Of a stretch of 64,000 nt of DNA, positions 27,511 through 36,871 are shown one piece after another. How positions within the stretch are numbered: the stretch's first letter is position 1; every line of letters begins with the position of its first letter. The DNA is from an uncultured Aquimarina sp. (GTDB lineage Bacteria; Bacteroidota; Bacteroidia; Flavobacteriales; Flavobacteriaceae), in assembly GCA_947498595.1 (NCBI GenBank), contig CANMKX010000004.1, positions 124,001 to 188,000 on the forward strand. Direction: 5' to 3'. The position numbers were made by a program, and so were the translations under genes. Below the pieces are notes generated by a model. That model was not told where the DNA came from. It worked only from the letters and a program-made list of their open reading frames with translations, and searched no databases.

Positions 27511-30402
27511 ATGAAAAAAATTATTTCAATGACCATTGTAATAGCTATTACGATGATTACCCAAAACTCATTTTCGCAACGTTCTAATATTAAAAAACAC
27601 ACTTTTAATGAGAGTTTACAAGAAAGAGAAGCTATTTCTAAATTTCTATCTCTTGAAAAGTTCTCCTCTAACAATACTTTCGAACTTATTCGTTCTACAG
27701 TTGATAAAGCAGGCTTCACTCACAATCGATATCAACAATTCTACAAAGGCATTAAAGTCGAATTTGGAACTTTAATCACCCATAGTCAACACGGGAATGT
27801 AATTCAATTAGATGCCGAAATATACAATCCATCAAGAATAAATCTCTCCCCATCTATTGACACCAATACTTCTTTAACCAAAGCTATCCAGCACTTACAT
27901 ATTCAAGAATCTAAATGGTATAGTAACGGCAATTTTAAAAACAATACAACTCTTCCTCAATCAGAATTATTACTTGTTCCAGATTATACAAATAATCTTA
28001 GCTCGTTAATTTTAGCCTATAAAATAGCAGTAGATGCTAGTACTCCTAATTTAAAAGGGGACGTCTACATAGATGCTAATAGCGGAATTAAAATTTTGTT
28101 TAATCCTAAAATGAAGCATTTTAATCGCAGCTTTAAAAACAATAAACAACCAAACTCTAATAAAAAAAATAGATTCAGTACCAGTGGGGCTGCAGAAACA
28201 AGATATCTAGGAACTCAAAATATTGAAACAAGAGAAGAAAGTAACGGTACTTATACTTTAAATGATGACGCGAATCAAATTTTCACCAAAGATGCATTGC
28301 ATGGAGATGAAAATAATAGAGAGTATTATACTGTATATGAAGAATTCTCGGATAATGACAATAATTGGACTAGTGCTGAATACGATAACTCTAACCAAGA
28401 TAATGCTGCTTTAGATGCTCATTATGGCGCTATGAAAGTAAAAGAATACTGGTCTACTATTCACAATCGTAATAGTTATGATGACAATGGTGCTTCCATT
28501 TTTAGTTTCGTTCATGTTGGAACAAATTATTTCAACGCTTTTTGGGATGGAACAGCTATGTCTTATGGAGATGGTAACTCTAACCCATTAACTACTTTTG
28601 ATATTTGTGCACATGAAATTGGTCATGCTGTTACTTCAAATACAGCTAATCTTGTATATGCAAATCAATCTGGCGCATTAAACGAAGGATACTCGGACAT
28701 ATGGGGAGCTGCAATACAACATTATGTATACGGAACAGGAACTGATACAGCACCTGACAATGATGTTTGGGCTATCGGTGAAGATATTGGAGCTATCAGA
28801 TCCATGAATAATCCTAATATTTATGGGCACCCAGATACTTATTTAGGTTCTTATTGGAGAGAAACTGGTGATGAAGGAAACTGTAGTCCTAATAATAATA
28901 ATGATCAATGTGGTGTACATTCAAATAGTGGCGTATTTAATCATTGGTTTTATATTCTTGTAAGTGGAAAAACTGGTACAAATGATGTTGGAAATTCATA
29001 CAATGTTACTGGTATAGGAATGCAAAAAGCTGAAGAAATTGCATATCTAACTCTTCGAGATTATTTAACTCCTAATGCTACTCTTGAACAAGCTAGAGAA
29101 GCGACATTAACCGTTGCTTCAAATTTATACTGTTATAATAGTTTCGAGGTTCAAAATTTGCAAAACGCTTGGTTTGCAATCAATGTTGGAGATGAATATC
29201 AAGGTGCTGACGATGATATCTCTTTAACAAGCATTACAGAAGGAACTGACATCTCATGTGGTTCTTCTTTTTCTCCAGAGATACGTTTAGAAAATGCAGG
29301 ACTTAACCCAATATCTTCTATTGATATCGAATATAGTATCGATGGAGGCGACGCAATTGATAGCACTATCAACTTAGCAATCGATCCATGTCAATCAGCA
29401 ACACATACTTTTGATCTACCTGTTCTGGATCCTGGAGTTCATATTATCGATATCACAACGACTGTTTTAAATGATGGTAGAGCTAATAATAACACTAGAT
29501 CTACAGTTGCTTTTAGTAATGAAGCAGGAGAAAACAATGACATTAATACCTTTGAAACTACAAGCGATAATCTTATTGCTTATAACGAAGGAAATGCAAT
29601 TAACTCTTTATGGAATCGTGGTATAGTAACCACTCCTCTTTTAGGTGATAGTGCCAATAATGTATATGCTACAAGTCTTACTGCCAATTATCCTAACAAC
29701 ACTAAAACATATTTAGTAAGCAAATGTTATGATTTAACAAGTACTGATGATGCTATTCTTAGGTTTAAAATGGCATTTGACCTTGAAACAAACTGGGACA
29801 TTATGTATGTCGAATATACTGTTAACGGAGGGACAGATTGGTCTATATTAGGTACTGCAAATGATCCTAATTGGTATAATAGTGACCGAACACCTAGTAG
29901 TGATTGTATTAACTGTCCAGGTTCACAATGGACTGGTGTTGGAGAAAACACAAACTCTGATGGAGTTACCAATGCTACATTACAAGAGTACAGCTATATT
30001 TTAAGTGATTTTGATCTTAACTCGTCTTCTCCTGCTTCTGATATTATTTTTAGGTTTACATTTCACGCAGACGAAGCTGTAAACGAAGAAGGGGTTATTA
30101 TTGATGATTTTAGTATTGAAGGCACTACTTTAGGAATTAAAGAAGATGTTTTTCAAAATTTCTCATATATTCCGAACCCTACTACTGGAATATTAAATAT
30201 TGCTTTTACACCTAGTACATCTAATAAAGATATCCTTATTGATTTATATGATATTAGCGGTCGTAAGGTGTACTCGGAATCATATAAAACTACTGCTCGT
30301 TTTAATACTATTTTAAATCTAAATAATCTTAATACAGGAATGTATTTAATAAAAGTGAGTCAAGGAAATCTTCAGCAGATTGCTAAAGTGGTATTACAAT
30401 AA
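27511..30402 (+). CDS. Second secreted M4 metalloprotease with T9SS tail
   Basis: 963 residues. After a signal peptide (about 1-22, ending NSFS) comes an FTP propeptide (about 20-130, YKGIKVEFGTLI), then the M4 catalytic domain with HEIGH (His368, Glu369, His372) and GALNEGYSDIWGAA. The C-terminal part differs from the 20547 paralogue: a CARDB-like beta domain (about 570-665), a MAM- or M6-like beta-rich domain (about 675-870, with KTYLVSKCYDL), and a T9SS type A tail (about 890-963: YIPNP, GMYLIKVSQG). No GEVED domain is present. It lies 118 bp after the S8 gene but beyond its terminator, so it is probably transcribed on its own. Confidence 0.92.
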   Translation: MKKIISMTIVIAITMITQNSFSQRSNIKKHTFNESLQEREAISKFLSLEKFSSNNTFELIRSTVDKAGFTHNRYQQFYKGIKVEFGTLITHSQHGNVIQLDAEIYNPSRINLSPSIDTNTSLTKAIQHLHIQESKWYSNGNFKNNTTLPQSELLLVPDYTNNLSSLILAYKIAVDASTPNLKGDVYIDANSGIKILFNPKMKHFNRSFKNNKQPNSNKKNRFSTSGAAETRYLGTQNIETREESNGTYTLNDDANQIFTKDALHGDENNREYYTVYEEFSDNDNNWTSAEYDNSNQDNAALDAHYGAMKVKEYWSTIHNRNSYDDNGASIFSFVHVGTNYFNAFWDGTAMSYGDGNSNPLTTFDICAHEIGHAVTSNTANLVYANQSGALNEGYSDIWGAAIQHYVYGTGTDTAPDNDVWAIGEDIGAIRSMNNPNIYGHPDTYLGSYWRETGDEGNCSPNNNNDQCGVHSNSGVFNHWFYILVSGKTGTNDVGNSYNVTGIGMQKAEEIAYLTLRDYLTPNATLEQAREATLTVASNLYCYNSFEVQNLQNAWFAINVGDEYQGADDDISLTSITEGTDISCGSSFSPEIRLENAGLNPISSIDIEYSIDGGDAIDSTINLAIDPCQSATHTFDLPVLDPGVHIIDITTTVLNDGRANNNTRSTVAFSNEAGENNDINTFETTSDNLIAYNEGNAINSLWNRGIVTTPLLGDSANNVYATSLTANYPNNTKTYLVSKCYDLTSTDDAILRFKMAFDLETNWDIMYVEYTVNGGTDWSILGTANDPNWYNSDRTPSSDCINCPGSQWTGVGENTNSDGVTNATLQEYSYILSDFDLNSSSPASDIIFRFTFHADEAVNEEGVIIDDFSIEGTTLGIKEDVFQNFSYIPNPTTGILNIAFTPSTSNKDILIDLYDISGRKVYSESYKTTARFNTILNLNNLNTGMYLIKVSQGNLQQIAKVVLQ

Positions 30403-30417
30403 TTCGATCAAACATCT

Positions 30418-30460
30418 AAAAAGTACTTATTTGTTTAAAAACTTATAAGTACTTTTTTAT
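30418..30460. terminator. Bidirectional terminator
   Basis: A 12-13-bp stem pairs 30418-30430 with 30445-30457 (AAAAAGTACTTA and its complement) around a 14-nt loop. It has T-runs on both strands and lies between the convergent M4 and exonuclease genes. Confidence 0.75.
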
Positions 30461-30472
30461 ATATCTTTTTGT

Positions 30473-31186
30473 TTATACAGAAGTTATTTCACTATCAACT
30501 AACAATGTTTCTTGTCTTAATTTCAGTACAATTTGAGCAACAGCGATCGTATCTTTTTCGCAATAAATAATAATACGATCAATATTCTTCTCTTTATAAA
30601 ACACATCCTTTACTTCGCTACCATCAATATCATCTTTAGGTGAAGGAACTCCTAATACATGAGTAAGTAATTTTAATGATGTATAGTGTTTATAATCTCC
30701 GAACTTCCATAAATCCAGTGTATCCAAATGAGGGATTTCCCATGGTTTTTTCCCAAAAAGATTCAATTTATAAGGCAATACGATATCATTGATAATCATT
30801 CTCCTTGCAATAAAAGGAAAATCAAACTCTTTTCCATTATGAGCACATAATACATGTTGGGGTTTACTAAAATGTGTTTCTAAAACATTTTTAAACGCTA
30901 ATAACAATTCTTTTTCTTCTCCATAAAAAGATGTTGTTCTAAAAGAGCGTATATCTCCTTTAAATGAAAAGTATCCTACCGAAATACACACAATCTTCCC
31001 AAATTCTGCCCAAATACCTGCTCTGTCATAAAACTCCTCTGCAGTATATTCTTCTTTTCTTTGATAAGCTGTTTTCTTCTCCCACAAAGATTGCATATCA
31101 GAATCTAACTGATCAAATTCTTCGTATTCAGGAACAGTTTCAATATCTAAAAACAAGATATTTTCTAAATTGAGTTTGTGAAGCAT
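30473..31186 (-). CDS. Predicted 3'-5' exonuclease (DnaQ-like / PolB exonuclease fold)
   Basis: 237 residues of the RNase H-like exonuclease superfamily. ExoI is FLDIETVPE (Asp14, Glu16), ExoII the HNGKEFDFPFIARR block, and ExoIII the YCEKDTIAVAQI block with the YxxxD arrangement. The family (a predicted 3'-5' exonuclease related to the PolB proofreading domain) is common in Bacteroidota and acts in the cytoplasm, with no defined physiological role known to me. It has no polymerase domain. It starts about 65 bp below the serine hydrolase gene stop. Confidence 0.85.
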   Translation of the reverse strand: MLHKLNLENILFLDIETVPEYEEFDQLDSDMQSLWEKKTAYQRKEEYTAEEFYDRAGIWAEFGKIVCISVGYFSFKGDIRSFRTTSFYGEEKELLLAFKNVLETHFSKPQHVLCAHNGKEFDFPFIARRMIINDIVLPYKLNLFGKKPWEIPHLDTLDLWKFGDYKHYTSLKLLTHVLGVPSPKDDIDGSEVKDVFYKEKNIDRIIIYCEKDTIAVAQIVLKLRQETLLVDSEITSV

Positions 31187-31252
31187 TTTTTTAATTTATA
31201 ATAGTCTAACAAATATTCTTTGGTAAGATAAACCACTCCTCTTAGGGCAATT

Positions 31253-32416
31253 TTATTTATTTTGCTGCGCTAACATTTCATACGCTTCATCAATATATAC
31301 ATAAAAATCCTCTCTAAAAGATTCTCCTGGAAGGTATTCTCCTAATTTATGTCCTAATCGAACAATGATAAGATTATCTTCTGGTATTGATATAACATAC
31401 TGTCCTAAAATCCCTCTCATTACAGAGATTTCTTTTCCTAAATAATTCGATAACCAGACTCCATACCCATACATTTCTCCATTGTCATATTTAGCTTTCG
31501 TTATTTTTTCCACAAAAGATCGAGGTAATAATTGACTTTTACCAAATGCTCCTTTATGATTCAATAAGCTTCCAAAACGCGCAAAATCCCTAGCATTACT
31601 CGACACACAACAATATGCTTTTTCTAAACCACTTTCTTCACTATCCAATTGCCATAAAGCATCTTCTTCCATTCCCATTGGTCTCCAAAAATGTTGTGTC
31701 ATATACGCTGTTAATGTTTTTCCTGTAGCTTTCTCAATCACCATCCCCAAAAGCTGTGTATTACCACTTAGGTATTCAAACTCTTGACCGGGTTTATTTA
31801 CCACTTCTAAACCTAGCATAATTTTTCTCAAGTCTGTACCCAAATATGCTCTAGCAGTTACTGAAAAAGGGCTTTTATAAGATTCATCCCAATTTAACCC
31901 AGATGCCATGGAGGATAAATCTCCTACAGTTAATTGAGAAGCTAATCCAGTAGAAAATTCTGGTATAAAATCTCCTACTGGTTGCTGCAACCCTTTAATT
32001 TCTCCATTCATTATAGCTTTACCTAACATTAATGTCACTAAGCTCTTTGCCATTGAGAATGAATTTGTCTTGGATGTTTTTCCATAGCCATCTGCATATG
32101 TTTCATACCAAATGCTATCATTCTTAATAATCAAATATGCTATAGTCCCAAGTTCTTTATTGATTGTTTTTAATCGGTCTGTTGCAGCTATACTATTATA
32201 TTCTTGATGCAATTGCCAAGGAATAGGATTTTCACTTTTAGTAATTACTCTATTATCAAAATGAGAATAATCATCAATATACGCCGATGTATGTCCTGTA
32301 AAGTAAACTACTTCTATGCCTTTTAAAACATATCCATATCCAAAAAGATATAATAAAGCAATAGTACAGAGTAGAAAAAGTGAGATACTTAAAATAGTCT
32401 TTTTAAGGAATTTCAT
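31253..32416 (-). CDS. Serine hydrolase, class C beta-lactamase-like
   Basis: 387 residues. One N-terminal membrane helix (about 8-28) is followed by a beta-lactamase/transpeptidase-like domain with the SxxK motif SMAK (Ser121, Lys124) and the second motif around EYLSGN. It is therefore a membrane-anchored periplasmic protein of the CubicO/esterase-like group, which includes esterases, peptidases and penicillin-binding proteins. I cannot choose between them. No neighbour is functionally linked. Confidence 0.85.
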   Translation of the reverse strand: MKFLKKTILSISLFLLCTIALLYLFGYGYVLKGIEVVYFTGHTSAYIDDYSHFDNRVITKSENPIPWQLHQEYNSIAATDRLKTINKELGTIAYLIIKNDSIWYETYADGYGKTSKTNSFSMAKSLVTLMLGKAIMNGEIKGLQQPVGDFIPEFSTGLASQLTVGDLSSMASGLNWDESYKSPFSVTARAYLGTDLRKIMLGLEVVNKPGQEFEYLSGNTQLLGMVIEKATGKTLTAYMTQHFWRPMGMEEDALWQLDSEESGLEKAYCCVSSNARDFARFGSLLNHKGAFGKSQLLPRSFVEKITKAKYDNGEMYGYGVWLSNYLGKEISVMRGILGQYVISIPEDNLIIVRLGHKLGEYLPGESFREDFYVYIDEAYEMLAQQNK

Positions 32417-32552
32417 AAAAACGAAATTTAAATGATGAATGCTACTAAGTTAAAAAACATTCTTTTAATCCACCACTCTATCTTAAATTTATGACAAGTT
32501 TGGGTTTGTATTCCTTATAATCTTTAATAATATATATCGTATATACAATATA

Positions 32553-33038
32553 TCAAAACAATGATTGTTGCTTTGCAGGGCTTTCATGCTCTAAAAGCCA
32601 TTTTTTACGCCATAATCCTCCTGCATATCCTGTTAATGAACCATCACTACCAATTACTCTATGACAAGGGATAATCACCCACAATGGGTTTTTTCCATTC
32701 GCTGATGCTGCTGCTCTTATAGTTTTTACATCCCCTAAACGCTTTGCTATCTCTAAGTATGAAACAGTTTTCCCAAAAGAAATTTTTTCTAATTCTTTCC
32801 ATACTTTTTTCTGAAAATCTGTTCCTTGCGGATTTAATGTCAAATTAAATGTGGTTCGCTCTCCATTAAAATATTCTTTTACCTGTTTTACTCCTTCCAT
32901 CAAAATATCTGGAATTTCTTCTTTCAATTCTTTTTTATCAATATCAGATTGAATAGAAATCCGAGTAATTCCTTCATTATTACCTTCTAAAATGGCAATT
33001 CCTAATGGTGTTTCAATATAAGCTGTTTGTATTTCCAT
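32553..33038 (-). CDS. ogt: Methylated-DNA--protein-cysteine methyltransferase
   Basis: 161 residues. The active site is IPCHRV with acceptor Cys125, preceded by the helix-turn-helix-like TIRAAASANGKNP region and followed by LTGYAGGLWRKKWLLEHE. It repairs O6-alkylguanine by irreversible transfer of the alkyl group. The N-terminal ferredoxin-like domain is present, so the length is standard for Ogt. The start overlaps the stop of the CNNM gene by one base (TAATG), indicating translational coupling. Confidence 0.93.
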   Translation of the reverse strand: MEIQTAYIETPLGIAILEGNNEGITRISIQSDIDKKELKEEIPDILMEGVKQVKEYFNGERTTFNLTLNPQGTDFQKKVWKELEKISFGKTVSYLEIAKRLGDVKTIRAAASANGKNPLWVIIPCHRVIGSDGSLTGYAGGLWRKKWLLEHESPAKQQSLF

Positions 33039-34156
33039 TATTGAACAGTATCATCATCTCCAAGAATCCCCATACGTTTTGCTCTAATTTTCCAATTTTT
33101 TCGTGCAATAGTTTGAAGATCTTCATCTGCATCACTCTCATCCATAATTTCGAGTCCTAATAATGTTTCAATAACATCCTCCATACTCAATAAACCACTA
33201 ATTGACCCATACTCATCAACTACAAGAGCAACATGCTCTTTATGCGCTATTAATTTTTCAAACAAATCAGGAACAGCTACATTTCTTTCTACCACAAACA
33301 TTTTGCGTTTCAGGTCTTTTAGCAATAATGAATCTTTATCCTCTGCTAGATTTTTATACACCTCATCTTTTAAAACATATCCTGTAATATTATCTGGATT
33401 ATCTTGATATATTGGAATTCTAGAAAAGCGTAATTCTTTATTTTCTTCAAAAAATACTTTTATGTTTTGAGTTTCCGAAGCTATTTTCAAAATGCTGCGA
33501 GGCGTCATAATATCCTTGGCTAAAATAGCTTTGAAGTTTAATAGGTTTTTAATAACAGTTGATTCTGAAGCTTCAAACACACCTTCTTCTTGAGCTATTT
33601 CTGCCATTGCAGAAAAGTCCTCTCTGCTTAACACGCTTCCATGTCCACTCTTCCCTATTAACTTAGTTGTTAATTGTAATAACCATAAAATACCTGTCCA
33701 TTTTAATGGAAAAATCAAAACTGTTAGTGCTTTTGACGTAAAATTGGTTAATTGCTTCCAATAAGTTGCTCCAATTGTTTTTGGAATAATTTCTGACGCT
33801 ACTAAAATAAAGATCGTCATAATTGAAGATACAATCCCAACCATTAAATCTTCAGTCATTTGCATCCCTAGAAAAGATCGAGAAGTTTCTCCATACATTT
33901 CTGCATAAGCAACTTTAGCTTGTACTCCCACTAATATTGCTCCTACTGTATGCGCTATTGTGTTTAAAGTTAATATTGCTATTAAGGGTCTATCTACATC
34001 TTTCTTTAAATCTTCTAATGTAGTTGCATATGCTTTTCCTTCTTTCTTTTTTACATTAATAAATGTAGCAGTAACGCTAAGCAGCACTGCTTCTAAAATT
34101 GAACATAAAAATGAAAAAAAAATCGAAACGATTCCGTATACAAAAAGTAATGTCAT
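33038..34156 (-). CDS. CNNM/CBS-domain membrane protein (CorC/HlyC family)
   Basis: 372 residues. The N-terminal CNNM (DUF21) domain has membrane helices near 3-25, 55-80, 100-130 and 145-165, with LVASEIIPKTIGATYW. A CBS pair follows, with DIMTPRSILKIAS and VALVVDEYGSISGLLSMEDVIE. Family members are proposed magnesium or other cation exporters. The C-terminal transporter-associated domain of the longer proteins is missing. The stop overlaps the ogt start by one base. Confidence 0.87.
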   Translation of the reverse strand: MTLLFVYGIVSIFFSFLCSILEAVLLSVTATFINVKKKEGKAYATTLEDLKKDVDRPLIAILTLNTIAHTVGAILVGVQAKVAYAEMYGETSRSFLGMQMTEDLMVGIVSSIMTIFILVASEIIPKTIGATYWKQLTNFTSKALTVLIFPLKWTGILWLLQLTTKLIGKSGHGSVLSREDFSAMAEIAQEEGVFEASESTVIKNLLNFKAILAKDIMTPRSILKIASETQNIKVFFEENKELRFSRIPIYQDNPDNITGYVLKDEVYKNLAEDKDSLLLKDLKRKMFVVERNVAVPDLFEKLIAHKEHVALVVDEYGSISGLLSMEDVIETLLGLEIMDESDADEDLQTIARKNWKIRAKRMGILGDDDTVQ

Positions 34157-34286
34157 AATAATATTATAGATTGATTATGCTAAATTAGTGTGAGTTCTGG
34201 TATAATCCAAAATTAGCGTTTTAATATCTCATATTCTGACATTAATTCTGTAAAATTTAATATTTTTAATGAACTAACACATCGAT

Positions 34287-34721
34287 ATGTTTTTCTATTT
34301 ATTACTATCCTTTATCTTTTTTATCTTAGGGCTTATCCACTTAAATTGGGGAATTGGAGGTAAATTTGGTTTCAATCAATCTTTACCAACAAAAGAAAAT
34401 GGAGAACGTGTTTTAAATCCAAAAAAGATTGATAGTATTATTGTAGGTATGGGCTTATTATTTCTTGCTTTTTTCTACATTTCGTTATTTGGTCTATTTT
34501 CATTAAATCTACCTGAATGGTTATTCAAATACGGTTCATGGGGTATCCCTTCATTTTTTACCATAAGAGCAATAGGAGATTTTCATTATGTAGGTTTCTT
34601 TAAGAAAATCAAACAAACTGAATTTAGTCGGTTAGACTCTAAACTATTTTCTCCTTTGTGTTTAATTATTGCAATAATCGGTTTTGTTATAGCCTTTAAT
34701 CATCATTCATTTTTAGAATAA
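34287..34721 (+). CDS. DUF3995-family membrane protein
   Basis: 144 residues with four membrane helices (about 3-22, 48-72, 86-102, 118-138). Features typical of the DUF3995 family are the LIHLNWGIGGKFGF block, with a His-Trp-Gly in helix 1, and IGDFHYVGFFK. No activity is known. It is transcribed alone, divergent from the CNNM gene, and ends at a hairpin just after the stop. Confidence 0.7.
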   Translation: MFFYLLLSFIFFILGLIHLNWGIGGKFGFNQSLPTKENGERVLNPKKIDSIIVGMGLLFLAFFYISLFGLFSLNLPEWLFKYGSWGIPSFFTIRAIGDFHYVGFFKKIKQTEFSRLDSKLFSPLCLIIAIIGFVIAFNHHSFLE

Positions 34722-34725
34722 TAAT

Positions 34726-34752
34726 AAAAGGCCGTCTTTAAGACAGCCTTTT
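34726..34752. terminator. Hairpin terminator between convergent genes
   Basis: AAAAGGC and GCCTTTT plus an inner GTCTT/AAGAC stem with one mismatch. It lies directly after the DUF3995 stop and 29 bp before the end of the SDR gene. Confidence 0.65.
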
Positions 34753-34780
34753 ACACATACAATAAACATACAAACAACCA

Positions 34781-35722
34781 TTAATTGATAAACCTACGAA
34801 TGGCTTCGTTCGCATTATTTTGAAAAGACTCGTTACTCAAATTACTAAAGATTGTACTTTGATCAACAATAGGTCCTGTTAGAACATTTTCTTTACTAGC
34901 ATAAAAAACTCCACTTTCCAATGAGTCATCATTGATACTTTCTACAAATCTTTCGGCACCTTTACTTAATTTATGAGATAGTCCCATAAGTGGCATAAAA
35001 ATAGGCATCCCAACATATTTGAATAGTATTCGCTTAACAAAAGGAAGGTCATTCATTCCATCTGTTCCTCGTGTTCCTCCTGGACTTACACTTATAAATT
35101 TTATTGAGGGATGTTTTCTTGCCATATAAGACATCCACAAAGTCCCTCCGTATTTAACAACTCCATAAACTTGTAATGGATCAAATTTATCTCCAAACAA
35201 TTCTCCGTTAAATACAGCTTCAAATTCACTAACTGAAGAATTCTTTAAATCAGGTCGTTTCATACCTGTTTGTTTGATTCCTCTTGCAGCTTCAGAACTT
35301 GCATACAAAACAACATTATTTAACTTATTTTCTCTAAGTAACTCGTCTACTAAAACAACATGTCCTAAAAGATTTACTGCTGTAATTGTTGTAACTCCTT
35401 CTTTTGTTAATTTCTTTGGTGTTTTTCCTCCAACACCTCCTGCATTTAGGATCAAAGCATCTATTGACTCGTCTAATTGGCGAACCGCCTTCTTTACAGA
35501 TTCTGGGTTAGACACATCCATTATCACGATTTCAAAAATTGTCCTTCCAGTTATAGCTTCTAATTCTTTTTTTGCTGCTATTGCTTTCGTTTTATTTCTA
35601 CACGCTAAAAAGATTTTCTCTGTTGTCGTCAACAATGCTAATTGTCTTGCTGTATCTTTTCCAATTCCAGCATTAGCTCCTGTAATTAGTATTGTTCTAT
35701 TTTTTTTTCTTAAATTTTTCAT
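34781..35722 (-). CDS. Short-chain dehydrogenase/reductase
   Basis: 313 residues. The Rossmann NAD(P) site is TGANAGIG (14-21), followed by the LNAGG motif (92-96), a catalytic Ser in ASSEA (142-143) and Tyr186/Lys190 in YGVVK. The YGVVK lysine spacing is canonical. The sequence resembles the retinol-dehydrogenase/protochlorophyllide-reductase-like SDRs. The substrate is unknown. It is the last of three minus-strand genes downstream of an AraC-type regulator and may belong with them. Confidence 0.87.
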   Translation of the reverse strand: MKNLRKKNRTILITGANAGIGKDTARQLALLTTTEKIFLACRNKTKAIAAKKELEAITGRTIFEIVIMDVSNPESVKKAVRQLDESIDALILNAGGVGGKTPKKLTKEGVTTITAVNLLGHVVLVDELLRENKLNNVVLYASSEAARGIKQTGMKRPDLKNSSVSEFEAVFNGELFGDKFDPLQVYGVVKYGGTLWMSYMARKHPSIKFISVSPGGTRGTDGMNDLPFVKRILFKYVGMPIFMPLMGLSHKLSKGAERFVESINDDSLESGVFYASKENVLTGPIVDQSTIFSNLSNESFQNNANEAIRRFIN

Positions 35723-35739
35723 AGCATTCTTCGTAAATT

Positions 35740-36330
35740 CTACTTACTATATTTTTTCTTAATTTCTTTAAAATTATCTTTCGTTACATTTTCACCAGTA
35801 AGTACATGGTGTTCTACTGCTAATAAATAATCACTAATGTCTTTTTTAAAACTTCCTTTTGCTAATGGCCCTAAAAATGCAGGTTTTGTTCTTACTCCCA
35901 TAGTCATTGATAGCATACAAGAATTATCATCAATTGGAGTTACTTTATAAATTCCGTAGCTATAATCTGTATTTAATGGAACTTTTCCTGAATGGTAAAT
36001 CTGCACTTTAAAGGTGTAATTATCGGGATCATAAGACACTTGTTTTTCTTTTAAAAACTTTGTTCCTTTTTTGTTAAAATTACACGTTCTCATAGCGTTT
36101 TCTCCTCCAGTTATAAACCCTTGATCATAATTAGAGCTCACAATTTTAGGGTGCGAATTAGCAATAGCTCCAAAATCTTCGCCTACAACCTTCCATACAT
36201 TTTTTGCCGGAGCATTAATTTTTCTCTTTACAGTAAATGTGATTACTTTTTTATCTTTTTTTTGTGCAATTACATTCACACTTAACATCATTATCATTAC
36301 TGATAATCCTAATTTAACTAACATTTTCAT
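35740..36330 (-). CDS. Exported SRPBCC (START-like) protein
   Basis: 196 residues with a signal peptide (about 1-22, ending VIAQ). The SRPBCC/polyketide-cyclase-like pattern TVKRKINAPAKNVWKVVGE is followed by alternating beta strands and a C-terminal helix, the usual hydrophobic-ligand-binding fold. The protein is periplasmic or secreted; the ligand is unknown. The SDR starts 18 bp after its stop, so the two are probably co-transcribed. Confidence 0.75.
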   Translation of the reverse strand: MKMLVKLGLSVMIMMLSVNVIAQKKDKKVITFTVKRKINAPAKNVWKVVGEDFGAIANSHPKIVSSNYDQGFITGGENAMRTCNFNKKGTKFLKEKQVSYDPDNYTFKVQIYHSGKVPLNTDYSYGIYKVTPIDDNSCMLSMTMGVRTKPAFLGPLAKGSFKKDISDYLLAVEHHVLTGENVTKDNFKEIKKKYSK

Positions 36331-36398
36331 ATCTTCTTTTTTTTATATTTCGATTAGACTTAACGAGCATTAAACTGATCGATTAAACTTTTTTGGTA

Positions 36399-36788
36399 TT
36401 ATTCTTTATGTTTCACAAATAATAGTGTTCCTATAATTCCAAAAACAAACTCTAACATTGTTGCTTTTGTTAAACCATCTACTGGCATACCATCCATTAA
36501 AATACTAAGTAATCTACCTCCTCCTAGAGAAAGAAATAACATGGAAGAAATTAATATGGATGTATAGGTTAATTTGTGAGTAAACGCTCCTAATATCGTT
36601 AAAACACCGACTGTAAATAATAGCGCACTAAATGCTCTAATATCATTTATAACACTAATATTTTGGGCTATATCAATCCCAGCGCTAGCTTTCATTTCAA
36701 CTGGGATAAATAATGTTGTCCCACCAATAAAGGTTAGTAGTAATCCTGATAGGATTAGAAAAGCTTTTAATACTTTTGAATTTTTCAT
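36399..36788 (-). CDS. DUF4345-family membrane protein
   Basis: 129 residues with four membrane helices (about 10-30, 48-68, 74-92, 108-125). The pattern FSALLFTVGVLTILGAF and LGGGRLLSILMDGMP agrees with DUF4345. Its function is unknown. It is in a minus-strand row AraC, DUF4345, SRPBCC, SDR with gaps of about 80, 70 and 17 bp. Confidence 0.75.
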   Translation of the reverse strand: MKNSKVLKAFLILSGLLLTFIGGTTLFIPVEMKASAGIDIAQNISVINDIRAFSALLFTVGVLTILGAFTHKLTYTSILISSMLFLSLGGGRLLSILMDGMPVDGLTKATMLEFVFGIIGTLLFVKHKE

Positions 36789-36871
36789 AACGTGCTCTTT
36801 TTATTTTACAGAGCAAATGTCATGAAAGAAATGTGTTTTGATTTCTCGTTTTAGTTCAAAGACATATCATT

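Noticed and set aside
35274..35762. A plus-strand open frame of 162 codons
   Set aside because: It is antisense to the SDR gene, its composition (Ser/Phe/Ala-rich) reflects the opposite codons, and there is no promoter or homologue pattern.
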